Of a stretch of 64,000 bases of DNA, positions 20,219 through 31,608 are shown piece by piece. The position numbers were made by a program, and so were the translations under genes. Under the pieces are notes generated by a model. It was not told the origin of the DNA and searched no databases. It saw only the letters and a program-made list of their open reading frames with translations. Each line of letters opens with the position of its first letter. The first letter of the stretch is position 1. Location: the NCBI RefSeq assembly GCF_015706575.1, contig NW_024037059.1:30080129-30144128 (forward strand). The letters run 5' to 3'. The DNA is from Patiria miniata (lineage: Eukaryota > Echinodermata > Asteroidea > Valvatida > Asterinidae).

Positions 20219-20490
20219 CATGGGCGTCGCGAGGGGGGCGGGGGCAAGGGGGGCACTTGGCCCCCCCCCCCCCCCTAGAAAGGAGAAAAAAAAGGAAGAA
20301 AAAAGAAAGGGAAAAAAGAAAATGAAAAGAGGCGCGAAGACAAAGTGGTGTAAATTTAATGAGTTGGGGGGGGGGGGATGTCCCTGCCCCCCTCTAAAAC
20401 TGATAAATCGAGAATGTGTTGAGAAATACAAGCATTTTTTGGCAAAATTTGTTTTTGCCGCCTCTAGAAAAAATCCTGGCGACGCCCATG
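20219..20490. mobile_element. hAT MITE, CATGGGCGTCGC family, copy 1
   Basis: 272 bp with termini CATGGGCGTCGCGAGG and CCTGGCGACGCCCATG, flanked by an exact 8-bp duplication AACCCATC (20211-20218, 20491-20498). Units C and D have the unoccupied site. The interior has long G and C runs and no transposase. An 8-bp duplication with this TIR type indicates hAT. Confidence 0.85.
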
Positions 20491-20650
20491 AACCCATCTC
20501 TTTTACGGCACACCAGCCTGGGATACATTTGTATTTACACTGACTAATTGACTGCATGCTAACTCATTGGGAGTTAAAAATGAACAGCGGTTGTTTACTG
20601 TTCTTTAATACACAGATATATGGCCGATATCTTTTAATATGCAGAAATAA

Positions 20651-21530
20651 CAGAGTTGTAACTGATTAAGTCACTGATTTTTGTGACTTGAGTGAAGTCA
20701 AGTCATTTTAAGAGGTGACACGACTCGAGTCGAGTCATTAGGTCAAGAAGGTCAAGTCGAGTCACAGTTTGTAGTCAAGTCCAGTCAAGTCAATTATGTA
20801 GCTCGAGTCAATTTGAGTCACAAATATTTGAACACTATACAATAAATAATCACGAGAGAGAAAGTCATTTTTTTGCTTTTTTCATTTTCGTTCGGGTTAC
20901 TACATGTGGTGACACCGCATTTGACTCTTAATCATGGGCGTCGCGAGGGGGGGGGCAGGGGGGGCACTTGCCCCCCCCCCCCTGGAAAAGCAAAAAAAAA
21001 AAAAAAAAAAAAGGAAGAAAAAAAAAGAAAAAAAACGAAAAGAAAAAGAGGCGCAAGGACAAAGTGGTGTAAATTTAATGAGTTGGGGGGGGGGCAAAAG
21101 GTCCCTGCCCCCCTCTAAAACTGATAAATCGAGAATGTGTTGAGAAATACAAGCATTTTTTGGCAAAAAAAATTTTTGCCCCCCTCTAGAAAAAATCCTA
21201 ACGACGCCCATGCTCTTAATGAAAATATAAAGGTGGTGCCAGCTGATCGCCATTCAACTAATGGGGACACTGATCAAACCATGTATATATTCATGAACAT
21301 TCTAACGTGACCTGAACAAAAACCGGCACCGGTGTAAGTCATTGCAAATATTTTTCTCAAAGTCAAGTCATTCTGATGAGGGACTCGAGTCGAGTCGAGT
21401 CATTTGCTCACAGTAATTCAAGTCGAGTTGAGTCATTTTCCGTTAGGGACTTGAGTTGAGTCGAGTCACCAAATTTTGTGACTCGAGTCGGACTCGAGTC
21501 GAGTCAATGACTAGAGTCATTACAACTCTG
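20651..21530. mobile_element. hAT MITE with GAGTC/GACTC interior (element X), unit A
   Basis: Termini CAGAGTTGTAA and TTACAACTCTG, flanked by AGAAATAA and AGAGATAA. The interior is built of degenerate GAGTC and GACTC pentamers. It carries a nested MITE (20933-21212). Unit D has the same insertion (61349-61982), and unit C has the unoccupied site. In unit B the region is deleted. Confidence 0.8.
20933..21212. mobile_element. hAT MITE, CATGGGCGTCGC family, copy 2 (nested)
   Basis: 280 bp inside element X, flanked by an exact 8-bp duplication CTCTTAAT (20925-20932, 21213-21220). The copy of element X in unit D (near 61609-61620) has one uninterrupted CTCTTAAT, so the insertion is unique to unit A and later than X. 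Confidence 0.9.
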
Positions 21531-22401
21531 AGAGATAAAAATAATGGGAGTAGGCCCGAAAGTAAAAAGGACCCAAAAGTAAAAAGGCCCAAAAGTAAAA
21601 AGACATAGACTCGTATTTTCAGACTTCAATTCAGAAAAGAGAATTCGATATTTTTTAAAAGCGTCATGTTTATAACAAACATACCTACATGTACTTGCGC
21701 ATCACATGCACTGAAATGCTAAACATTGATGCATTGATAATTTTCCTGGTAGGCCTATAGGCTACATTTGACATGTTCAAAAACAAAGCGAAACGGACGA
21801 AAAGCAAAGACCATTTAAAATCCAGCCAAAACGCCAAAACTCACCTACTTTATCTGGATCAACAGTTTCCCACCACAAACGTGAAACTTCCGTCAAATGT
21901 AAAAAAAGAAAAGGATGGCAAAACTACCATCAATTAACTTGCAAGTTGTAAGGTTCTGTAAGCCTAGGTTTATACGTGTACATGTCAGGCCTCTTCAAGC
22001 GATGAATGGTGCAACAACAGCTAGTTAATTCACTCCTTTACTCAACACTGGAAAAACCAGTTGCTATTTTTGTCACACAGTACCGTAAAGATAGCAACCC
22101 TATGATAATGGTCTTTATTCAAGTTCAATATAGGCCTACACACTAACAATGCTGCAAATGATATTGAAATTAAAGTCCACAGTTCAAACAGGCAACCTAA
22201 CTCTGTCTATGGAAGCACAAAATGGACATTGCACAAATATCACCACTGCATGCATTTTTATAACTCCTTTTGCATGTATAACTGTTAAAAATGCCTACAA
22301 ATAGGCCTTCAATTTTATACTTTTAACAATATGAAAATGGAAAAAGGAGGGTTGAAAATAAGAACTGAAAGTAGGATGTATTAAGGTATCCACGATACAA
22401 A
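21531..22401. other. Unit A distal non-coding sequence
   Basis: No gene. Colinear with 32150-33050 (B), 49460-50310 (C) and 61983-62860 (D). Confidence 0.6.
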
Positions 22402-22639
22402 CATGGGCTTCGCGAGGGGGGGGGGCGCTCCCCACCCCCCCCACCCCCCCCCCCCCACACAAAGCAAAAAAAAGAGGCATGAAGTCATAGCGGTGAAAAT
22501 TTAATTGGTGGGGGGGGGGGGGTGGAGTGTCTCTGCCCCCCACTAAAACTGATCAATCGAGAATATGTTGAGAAATACAAGAGTTTTTTTGGAAAATTAT
22601 GTTTTGCCCCCTCTAGAAAAAATCCTGGTGACGCTCATG
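22402..22639. mobile_element. hAT MITE, CATGGGCGTCGC family, copy 3 (shared A, C, D)
   Basis: 238 bp with an 8-bp duplication GATACAAA (22394-22401, 22640-22647). The same insertion is in units C and D. Unit B (about 33060-33075) has an uninterrupted GATACAAA. Confidence 0.9.
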
Positions 22640-23356
22640 GATACAAAGCTAAAAATTAGGAAAAATACCCTACGTTTCATGCATGCCTACAATAGGAATG
22701 ACTGTTACCAGTTGTAGTAGAAAAACTAGCAGATGGTAGGGGTAAGGTGGCTTGGCTTTTTGTTAAATCTTGGCCACAAGAATAGTCCATTATTTAAAGA
22801 ACATTCTGCAAAGTCCATCCACAAATGATCGAGGCCCAAGTAGGAATATTACAATAAATATAGAAAAGCAACCCTTAGTAAAGCTGGTCGGACTACCTGT
22901 GAAATTATTCTTTCTGGCATAACATGCTGTCATTGTGATGAAAACAATATAAGAAGGCCGTTTCCAAATATATGTCAGATGACACATTTCTGGAAATTTC
23001 CGCTAGTAGTTGGTTTGCAATTTGGCAAATCTGTGAATGGGTGCGCACAAGCTTTGACACGACACACACACGTGTGAGGTTGCTATCATTCATGGGTTAT
23101 CGTGTGACATCACATAGCTGCAGTCAGCTGAATGAGAACTTGTCTCGGATGCTGATTTTGGGTGCAATTCAAAATATGACCCGGCAGTTTTTGAATTGAA
23201 ATTGAGATCCTAGAAGATTGATTCTTCTGAATACACAGCATTCACAGAGCTAAAACTTCATCAAGTTTGTTGTTAATCACCCGTCCTAAAATTTTGAGCA
23301 CTTGTGTTGCTTCAAGCGAAAAAAAAAAATGCACAAATGACTGGTTGCATGGAATG
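22640..23356. other. Unit A terminal non-coding sequence
   Basis: No gene. The last part (from about 22860) resembles in reverse orientation the T2-like MITE of the cyclase intron. Confidence 0.55.
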
Positions 23357-23460
23357 GTAAAACAAGCCTCCTGAGATGATCTATGCAGCGTTCTTTGTTC
23401 CTGAGGTGACACCCAGGGAGGTGGAATGATCCATGGATCACCGAGGGAGGCTAGTTTCAC
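23357..23460. repeat. Conserved self-complementary hairpin, unit B
   Basis: Second copy of the ~104-nt palindrome. Several changes from the unit A copy lie in the arm near the loop (GTTCCT and AGGGAGGTGGAA), where pairing partly survives through G-T pairs. Confidence 0.8.
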
Positions 23461-25994
23461 TACAAGTTTGAAGCAGTCAATATTTGTTTTATAATACCTC
23501 AGCCACAGATTCTGCTTGTTCTTGAGAGATAACTGGTTAATTTAACTGAAATCTCATAAATCTCGGTCTTTTTCCGAACTACCCTTCATGAAATGTTTGA
23601 ACTTAACTTTGAAGCGCGCGGGAACAAAACGCACAACATGCAAAATGCATGTGCATACGCTGCTGTTGCTATGTTGGTTGCAACGTGCATAGTACTTTGT
23701 CAGCCTTGAACAGTCTTTTAGTCGTTGTATTGTCTTTTTGGCTGTGTGTAACGGCAAAAAAAATGGCTCACTAAGAAAAAATGCTGGTTCAAAAGACTAG
23801 GTCACGGTTTACTTTGAGAAAAACTCGGACAAAGAAGAAAGAGAATCAAGGACACAAAATAAACTTCTGAAAGATTTAATTTAGTCTCATTTAAAATAAA
23901 TCCTTCACATGCAAAACAAATTTGAATCCTCATATAAAAAAGACAATTTTCTTAAATACTTCAAAAGCAAACGCAATCTGGATCAAACAACGAATACAAA
24001 AACACAAAAGGAAGTTGCCAAGGAGTAAAATAACAATTCGATACAATATTAGGAGAATAAGAGAAAAATTAAGGTATACAAAAATGGATTGACAGAAAAA
24101 AAATACTGCAAGTCAAACTTGCGCGATCCCCCTGGCATGCTGTTTCTACAATTATTTTAGTGACATCTGTCATGTCGGACTGTCATCCAAGTCAGATGTA
24201 CATGTACATGTGTATGGTACTGAAAATATTGGGCTGCGAAGAAGTGTGTATTATTAGTTATCCCGCGAGAACAAGTGGGCTGTGGAGAATCATGTATAGG
24301 CACATGTACATATGTTTTTGTCAACTAAAACAACCAACAGTTGGTTCAGATATTTCAAGCAAATCACAGACAAGTGACGTGAAGAACTGCCTGACTAAAG
24401 CATTTTTGTAAAACGTGTGCTTACAGCATAAGAAGGAAATTAAATCAAACCTTAAAACATAGATGAAATATTCACACAGGATTATCCCACAAGGAAAACA
24501 AAATGTCTCCTTGAAAACCCACAATATCACCGTAAGTCCTTGGAGAGAAGGCCGACGTTAAAAAATCCTTTCCAACACAGATATTGACAATCTATTGAAT
24601 CTAACGACATGTCAGTCAGTTTGTGTACATGAACAGGCAGTTAGTAAGAATCTGAGCTGCGCTCCTGAGAGACCTCGTAAATATCCATATTGGAAAGGAT
24701 TTTGTTTTACGTTGGCCTTCTCGATCTCCACAGACCACCTTTCAAGTTTGGTTGAGATTGATGACTGAATTAACTTTATACAGTTAACTGGAACACACAC
24801 ACACACAGATAAGTGTTTATTTGCCTGCAATCAGGGACCCCCTATTGTCCCTCTAATTGTTTGTACTTTTTAGGAAGACATCCCATATGTTTTGTACACG
24901 AATCCAAATTGGGGACCTCTCGGGAATTGGGGACCCTATTGTCCTCTATTGTTCAACGCACAAACAAATTGGACTCACAGAAGGAATACGCGATCGCAAT
25001 ATATTCCCCTGCCTGGCTTGAAAGCTTACTTGGTTTAAGATAGCTAATGGCAAAAATCTTACTGTACACAACCGGTACGTACATGTACACTGAACATATA
25101 TGCGCTAAACCAGCGACATGTACCAACATTACAAATGCTATTGATTCAAGTTCAGAGTTCAATGAGGCAGTCTGTCCGTGTTTACTACGGAAACACAAAA
25201 TGGACATTGCACAAATGATTTGTGTGATATAGTTTGTCAGTTTTGCGATCCAAGGAATTAACAAAACATGCCAAATGTACAAAGCTTGGAATTGAATATT
25301 TACATAGTCACGTGCAATTGTGTTTCATATACAATGTACTTTTACAAAATGGAGATTGGCGATATTCGCTTCATTAAGATTTAGGACATTTCATATTACC
25401 TAATATAAAAGTTGTGGACTTTTTTATTATTATAACATTACAAACAGTGATGACTATATATTTTCAATTTTGTGAATTGAATGTCGAATGTTAAGAAGTA
25501 GCGGTCCCTTCAATCTTAAAATATTTTGTCAGCAAAAACTGTTTTACAGTTCAAGAAACTCTTTTTCTCTTTCTCTACTGTTTATAATTGGATTTCTCTT
25601 TCCGACTTTATTACTGGAGAGTACACCATAGGCATACACATATTTGTGGGGACCGAAAACGCTGTGGGGACAGCAGAAAGTCCCCACAACTCGGTTCGTA
25701 TTTTCCTAACAATAAAAAAACTTCCCCATACCATGATGTAGGCCTACGCACATGGCGAAATACGTTGAGGGAGATTAACTGAAACACACCAATGTTACCA
25801 GTTAATTCATTTTCGAACGGGTTTTACAATCTGGGTAAATATTGTAATATCAGGAATGTAGCAAATGTAAATAGCCCTGGTTCAACTACAACATGTCATG
25901 TTCTGCGGGGCCTTGTATGGCAAATCATAGGATGTAAGTTGGCCCCGGTTCAAGTACAGCGGTTAGTTTTTTTTGAGGGCCATAATCAAGCAAA
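23461..25994. other. Unit B non-coding sequence
   Basis: No gene seen. Colinear with 13271-16209 of unit A, without the Harbinger-like MITE. Confidence 0.6.
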
Positions 25995-27353
25995 TCACAT
26001 CCGCTCAAAGATCTTAACGGAGTGTCGGTCAGCAACAACCACGTCGCCAATGGGGGTGAATGCCATTTCTATCGGATTGTACAACCCATGAGCTACTGTT
26101 GCTACGAATGCACCATTTGAATCGTAACGCTGCACTTCAGCACCTCCGATTTTGCCAGAATGAACAGCGACATAGATGGTCTCATCATCATCGCACAGGA
26201 CACCAGCTGGCTTTGCAGCTTTGCCATTCATTAATGTCTTGACACTGAACATCTCTTTACCTTTAAAGTCGATGCACAGCAAACTTTGGCCCTCAAAGTT
26301 TGTGAAGACTAAACAGCCGAAATTGCTTATTGCCAAGAAAAAGTCAACCATGCTATTTGAGATGCTTGCAATCAACGATCCGTCCAGGTTGTGGACACTG
26401 GTGACCTTTCTCCCCTTGTCAGCGACTGCTACTCGTTGATTGTCAACAGCAATACCACGGAGGTCACTCTCTGATCTCCCATCAACATCATCAGCCAAAG
26501 GTGTAAACTCGCGAACAAAGTGGAGCTCATTGTCAAAAACCTTCACTTTCTTTTTGTCCGTGATAAAAAGCAGATCATCATGGGACACGGCAATGCCATA
26601 AGGAGCTTCCAACTGATGCCTAGCATCTCCTCTAGCAACTGATGTTTTATACCTCCCAGTTGAGTTAATCAACGATAACCGTTTCAAAATTACGTCAGTT
26701 ACTACGATGTCCCCGTTTCTGAAACATGCAACACCCCTGACGCCTTTAAATTCCACGTCACCGGTACCTTCTTTGCCGAACTCTTCCTTTAACTGCCATT
26801 TCTCGCTGACACAGACCTCCCCAAGCTCTGCATCTTTCACAACGTCTTGACATCTGACACCTATGAACGACGGACCATGATTCGCCGGTTCACACTTGAG
26901 CTCCTTCTGGAATTCCAAGTTGTGCATCACCTTCGGCTTGAGCTCCAAAAGCTCAAAATCATCGGCTTGACTCATCAAGTCATTTACTGCCGCGATGGTC
27001 TGATCTGCGCATTCCATCTGTTCACGGTTGTGCATGAGCGCCTTTTCGTACTCACTGTCTCTCTCCTGACCGATTTTGTTGACCTTGTCAGTGAGACACT
27101 TTGCTTTGTTTCTAATTTTAGTGATCTCTGCCTCTGCTTTTGCATCAATATCACTACGAGCCTGAGCCAGTTTCGTTTGCAATCTACTTCGTGCATGTTC
27201 AATTGACTTTTCAGTAGATTTGAATCGCTGCCTGCTATTCTCGAACTTCTGCAGTATGTTGTCAACCTCACTGCGGAAAGACCTGATAGTGTCATCAATC
27301 TTGTGGTAATTGTGTTCTGCGGACCGATGATCCAATGCGGCACACATTGAGCA
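25995..27353 (-). pseudogene. TRIM-NHL gene B, 3' part (B-box 2 remnant to NHL)
   Basis: Encodes the second half of B-box 2 (from CSMCAALDHRSAEH), the coiled coil and the whole NHL propeller through KIFERM, in one open frame. It is cut at 27353 by the truncated retrotransposon. About 79 bp of TRIM sequence found in unit A (17569-17647) is missing at the junction. An ATG within the retroelement at 27383 is in frame, giving a 462-codon open frame with about ten foreign residues at its start. It lacks the RING. Confidence 0.85.
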
Positions 27354-28386
27354 CCACGTCCGTGCGACCAATGTCATGGTCACCCTTGGACAACACGTCC
27401 TGAAAGTCTACAAGACATTTCCGGACATCCTCATGGTACATAGCCTCCACATTGGCTGTACCCCTCTCAAACAAATCTTGCAAGTGCTGGGGTAACTCTT
27501 CACCAGCATTTGTCACCCTATCCAACTCACCATGAATTGAACCAACTTCCACCTGGGAGATCAGTCCCGCTGTTGTCCCCTCACGTGCAACTCTTTTCTC
27601 CCTTCCGGGATTGAAGACCCGCAACGCAACAACATCGGCTTCAGTCTCAACCAGAGATCTGGCCAACACCAAGCCCTTCTTGGCTAGGTCACCGCCACCT
27701 TCCATCGGTTCCACCATGGCCGGCCCGAACAAGTCGGCACCCTTCCGAGCAATTATACCCGGGACCACGGCCTCATGACCTGATGGAATCACCGTAGTTT
27801 TAGAAACTACAACACGACCAACAAAATGCTCGCCAGCACCGTTCGCACATTTGATTCGCTCACCATTGAGCCTCCACTCTTTCGACTGGAAATCTAAATT
27901 TCCACCTGTGGGTACCAGGAAATCCATGCCCAGGATACCACAGTATTTCATGTCAACAAACACTGCCCTGACTTGGTGCGTGGTTCGACCCACTTGTACC
28001 TCTACCCAAGCTATACCCAACACGGCTAGCTGACTACCGTCAACTTGCTTTACCTGAACATCATCCGTCTGTAAGACGGGTCTTTTCTCCTTAGGAATTT
28101 GGTAGTACACCGTACTATTTATCAAAGTATCGGTGGACCCCGTGTCGATCAAAAATCGACACTTTGTCGTCCTTACCATCCCATCAACAAACAAACCATA
28201 ACGAGCTCCACTACTGGGATTAGGCAGAGTTATGACTCGTTGCCCATCCCCAGGCTTTGACCTTTTCTCTCCACCACCACCCTCGCTGTCACTGTGTTGT
28301 CTCTTGAACCCTTTTGATCTCTCAGCCTTCCCGCGGGTTCTACGGGGGGCTGACTGACGTTTCCCTGCTTTGGAGTTTTCTTGCAT
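27354..28386 (-). pseudogene. pol: Truncated pol (protease) of second retrotransposon
   Basis: -1 frame relative to gag. Contains an aspartic protease motif, FLIDTGSTDTLI, and downstream a linker ending FQDVLSKGDHDIGRTDVV. That is where the reverse transcriptase would begin in Ty3-type elements. At 27354 the sequence changes to TRIM; the frame runs on to a stop at 27295 through TRIM sequence read out of frame. Confidence 0.8.
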
Positions 28387-29849
28387 TCCCGGGCAAAGTG
28401 CCCTTTGTCACCACATCTGAAACACCGCAAGGCCCCAGGTTCAGGCATACCGGGCTTGTGAGTCTGGGGAGACAACACGCCCTTACCCTGACCTTGACCT
28501 TTAATCTGACTTGACAAAGACTTCACCAATTCAGCCACAGAGTCCAAAGTTTTGGCCTGCTTATTGAGATTCTCTTCGAGAGTGTCCAGCCTCTGTTCAG
28601 TTACTGAACCCAAAGCTCTTGCCAATTTAGCGGGCTTCCGGTCCAGCAATCTGTGCTGTTCCACCTTCTCGAAATTCTCAGTCTCCAGGGCAGCCTGGAC
28701 TGCTTCATCCAAAGTTTTTGGACGAGCCCTATTGATGCCCTCCCTAACTGAATGACTGTCAACAGCATCTATGAAGTGGTTCTTAGCCAACCTCTCACGA
28801 GCATCTTCCTGCAACTCAGGGTATGCTCTCGCTGTCAATTCGTGAATCGCTTGCCCTAATTCAAGCAGAGTCTCCTTCGGCTTTTGGCGCCGATGTCTCA
28901 GTTCGACGAGATAATTTTCACTCTGTCGAGCTGACCCAAACCTGCGCTCCAACAACTTTACAAGCGCACTATACGTGTACTTGTGGCCAGAGTCACCGAA
29001 TAACCGTAGAGCGTCTCCCTGCAAGCTTGCGGCTAACCACCTCGCAGCCTGCTCCTCGCTCCACATATTCACCTCACGACACGACTCAAAATGGCGGAAG
29101 TACTCCTTCCAGAGCACCTTTCCGCTGTACCAATCAGGGGTTATGTTTGGCCTGCGATTTGGTCGCTCCAAACTACCCATCTGACCCACATCACCATGGA
29201 CCCGTGCCTCTCTTTTCAGTGGCCACGGACCTACCGACGAGATGTCAACTTCAGCTGAACTGTTGTTCTTCGCCTCGACTGGTCGAGTCGCAAAACTTAA
29301 CAGTTCGCTCTTCACCTGTTTAGGGGTTACCATCCCCATGTCACCAACGAACGGGTTGGTACTCGCCAAACCCCGTTCCAAGCCACCTTCAGGGATGAAC
29401 GACATCAGATCACCATTTGGATCATCCGTCTTCCTGGCAACAGGCGTCGACTGCGCTCGGGGGAATATCCCTGAGCTCTGTCCTTTCTGAGGTGTACTTT
29501 CCATGAAAGTCACCTCCCTCCCCACTTTAGGGGCTAACTCTGGCACCATATTTGCGCCTGAAACTCTTTCCGCTGCTCCAGAGACATACCCAGAAGTCTC
29601 TTCGGGCAACCTGAGCTCAACATCAGAATCAACCCGATGGAGCACACGCCGGCTTCCACCTGGCGCGTCCATGTTTCCTTCCTTTGGGGAAACACCCGAC
29701 TGCAACTCCATGGCAGCCTTCAACTTCTTTGCAATGAGGTCATTTTCCCACTGCAGAAATTGGGCTTCCAAACGCAGTCTTTGCACCTCGGCCTCAGCAC
29801 TTGAGGTGCCCACTCGACCCTTAGAGCCTTCGCTCATCATTCCAAACAA
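28230..29849 (-). CDS. gag: Gag of second retrotransposon
   Basis: 539 codons. The N-terminal third has a predicted coiled-coil (AEVQRLRLEAQFLQWEN). The central retrotransposon capsid region has WYSGKVLWKEYFRHFESC and LQGDALRLF. A C-terminal zinc knuckle, CFRCGDKGHFAREC, fits CX2CX4HX4C. Overlaps the protease frame by 157 nt. The frame is intact even though the element is truncated. Confidence 0.9.
   Translation of the reverse strand: MFGMMSEGSKGRVGTSSAEAEVQRLRLEAQFLQWENDLIAKKLKAAMELQSGVSPKEGNMDAPGGSRRVLHRVDSDVELRLPEETSGYVSGAAERVSGANMVPELAPKVGREVTFMESTPQKGQSSGIFPRAQSTPVARKTDDPNGDLMSFIPEGGLERGLASTNPFVGDMGMVTPKQVKSELLSFATRPVEAKNNSSAEVDISSVGPWPLKREARVHGDVGQMGSLERPNRRPNITPDWYSGKVLWKEYFRHFESCREVNMWSEEQAARWLAASLQGDALRLFGDSGHKYTYSALVKLLERRFGSARQSENYLVELRHRRQKPKETLLELGQAIHELTARAYPELQEDARERLAKNHFIDAVDSHSVREGINRARPKTLDEAVQAALETENFEKVEQHRLLDRKPAKLARALGSVTEQRLDTLEENLNKQAKTLDSVAELVKSLSSQIKGQGQGKGVLSPQTHKPGMPEPGALRCFRCGDKGHFARECKKTPKQGNVSQPPVEPAGRLRDQKGSRDNTVTARVVVERKGQSLGMGNES
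28322..28365 (-). promoter_or_regulatory. Predicted -1 frameshift signal, second retrotransposon
   Basis: On the - strand G_GGA_AAC (28359-28365) lies in gag frame (codons CAG GGA AAC) and shifts to GGG AAA CGT of the pol frame. After 5 nt comes a stem TCAGCC/GGCTGA (28322-28353) whose loop can form a further short CCCG/CGGG hairpin. GGGAAAC is a well-known slippery heptamer of retroviruses. Confidence 0.8.
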
Positions 29850-29940
29850 CCACCGAAATCACCACAGAACCACAACAACAATTCAACAATTGTGCAATTC
29901 AATTATTTAACAGAGAAATCAACTTAATCATTCACAATCA

Positions 29941-29957
29941 TCCCACTTCTGACACCA
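29941..29957 (-). promoter_or_regulatory. Primer binding site of second retrotransposon
   Basis: The - strand reads TGGTGTCAGAAGTGGGA two bases inside the LTR. This resembles the leucine-tRNA primer site reported for Steamer-like elements; the tRNA identity is from memory. Confidence 0.7.
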
Positions 29958-29959
29958 TT

Positions 29960-31041
29960 TGTGGCGGGAACCCCCCCGGGCCAACCCAAGTCTGTTAGGA
30001 TAAGTCTGACTCCTAGTGGGGTGAAGACAATCTTCCCAAACCAAGGCTCTTCCCTAGACGAGAGATCACTCAGAGCGACCTTCAAGGCTAAGGGTGCAGG
30101 TCCGTTTTGGTGGAAATCTACCGCCCGATTATGAATAAGTGTTGATTATTTATCTCTGTTAATTAATTGCACAATAAACCTGTAAACATAAACACCGGAA
30201 GCAGAATTGTCGGTAATCTCAAACAACAATGATCGTAATTTATTCAACAATAATCAAGTACAACAATTAGGATGTGATTCGGTGGGTTGTTTTATTAACA
30301 GGGTCCTTAGTTAATTACTGGAGAGAGCCCGCTGCTCGTCTATGCAACAACGCACACAGCATTAAGCACTAGACAACAATGGCAGCAATGAGCAACTATG
30401 CACAGCGCTAGTAATGAATCGCTAAGTTAGCCAAACACAGCGTCACAAGCACACAACAGCCGCTTAGCAATGTATACAGTCCGTTAGCAGGGTACCCGCT
30501 ACGCCGTGCGTGTAAGCCAGAATTCAGCTACACATACCAGCGCGACCCCAGTACAGCTACACAGACTTTGTACACAAATCGCCTAAGCAATTTCACATAA
30601 GCAGGGTACCAGTAATTCACCTACTTCTCTGCCCGCTGTCGCAGCTACACCCGGCACTCAACACTCTAAACAGATGAGCCCCAAAACTATACACTCAACA
30701 AGCTATAGTATCTCACCTAACAACGATCTCCACAACTAGCAGCAATCAGTCCCAACAACTAGGCTAAACCATGTACCAATGCGCGTTCTAAACCCAAACT
30801 GCTAAACAGAGCGCGCTCCCCAGGCACGCATTTATATACCAGGTACATGTAGACGCTACGTCATGTCTACAAACCATGTGCGTGTACTAATCCTATGGTG
30901 CGCTAAACCTATGGGGAATTATTGGCCAATCATGTACGCGCAGCAGCCCACGGAGCTCGTAAGCTCCGCCCGGTCACTGCACACAAGTGATTAAGCGTTA
31001 GTGCTATGGTATGACGTCACAACTAAACACTTTCCGCCACA
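29960..31041 (-). repeat. 5' LTR of second retrotransposon (solo at this end)
   Basis: 1082 bp from TGTGGCGG to CCGCCACA, an 8-bp inverted terminal pair. No second LTR is present at the other end of the element. It abuts the 5' part of TRIM B at 31042. Confidence 0.8.
30831..30840 (-). promoter_or_regulatory. Possible TATA box in LTR
   Basis: The - strand reads GGTATATAAA, a good TATA match, about 210 bp from the outer edge of the LTR. It would drive transcription through gag and into the 3' part of TRIM B. Confidence 0.45.
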
Positions 31042-31526
31042 CTATGTTCTGCTGGAGGCATCTTTGATTCCTGCCAATCTCCCAATGAAATGATTTGATG
31101 GTCTTTTGTGGACTTGACCCTCTCATGGGCTTTCCGGCATTCCTGGCAGAGGTTATCACTACAATCAAGACACCTCCAAATGACCTCCTTGCCTTCTCCA
31201 CAGTCACATGTGGCGGTAGGTGCCGATGCATCTCCTAATACCGCCTCCTGTTGTTTGACCTCATCGACAAGAGAACTAAGAAAGAAAGACGAAGCTAGAC
31301 TCTGCAATCCTCCATCGGGAACTTGCGTCTCTCTCCTGCAGACTGGACATGTTATCTTCTCTGCCTCTGCCTTCTTTTTGCTTATCATCTCTTCTAGACA
31401 CTTCAGGCAAAAGCTGTGCAGACAGTCCAGCATCTTGGGATCCCTGAAAAGACAGCAACAGATCGGACATTCCAGATGTCCCTGGCTGATCTTGTCCAAG
31501 ACAGTTTTGGCTGCAGCCTGTGCCAT
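31042..31526 (-). pseudogene. TRIM-NHL gene B, 5' part (RING and B-box 1)
   Basis: Begins MAQAAAKTVLDKISQGHLEC at 31526 and encodes the RING (CPIC, CLHSFCLKC, CPVC) and B-box 1 intact. It runs into the LTR just after PPAEHS and stops seven codons later at 31023. The resulting 167-residue product would have a RING and one B-box and no propeller, the layout of a possible dominant-negative or regulatory fragment, if expressed. Confidence 0.85.
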
Positions 31527-31608
31527 ATTTCAGATGTGACCTAATCAAAACAGAACAAAACATGTGTCTGAAAAAGTTCAAAATTATAACAAACAGGTGA
31601 TTGCCCCG

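Larger units (their letters stand above)
19651..20650. repeat. Duplicated TRIM 5' flank in unit A, with 20-nt coding remnant
   Basis: The first 20 nt (19651-19670) are the inverse complement of the opening of a TRIM coding sequence (ATGGCGGAGGCTGCAGCCAA, encoding MAEAAA). The sequence then continues as TRIM upstream flank with a second hAT-like GGTACC element (19754-20204). This is an extra copy of the TRIM 5' region in unit A only, ending abruptly within the gene, as expected from an unequal exchange. Confidence 0.8.
27354..31041 (-). mobile_element. Truncated LTR retrotransposon inside TRIM gene B
   Basis: 3.7 kb on the - strand: 5' LTR, primer binding site, gag and protease, ending just before the reverse transcriptase. 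The rest of pol and the 3' LTR are missing together with about 79 bp of the TRIM gene. This indicates insertion followed by a deletion that removed the 3' half and the adjoining host sequence. Its sequence and primer site differ from the Ty3 element at 3187-12839, so it is a separate family. Confidence 0.85.

Noticed and set aside
20180..20557. Low-complexity frames on both strands around G/C and A runs (also near 20900-21250, 53261-53551, 56962-57328)
   Set aside because: They are translations of MITE homopolymer runs (poly-Gly, poly-Pro, poly-Lys) with no splice or start context.
28823..29323. 166-codon + strand frame opposite gag of the second retrotransposon
   Set aside because: Antisense to an intact gag with a zinc knuckle; no motif of its own.
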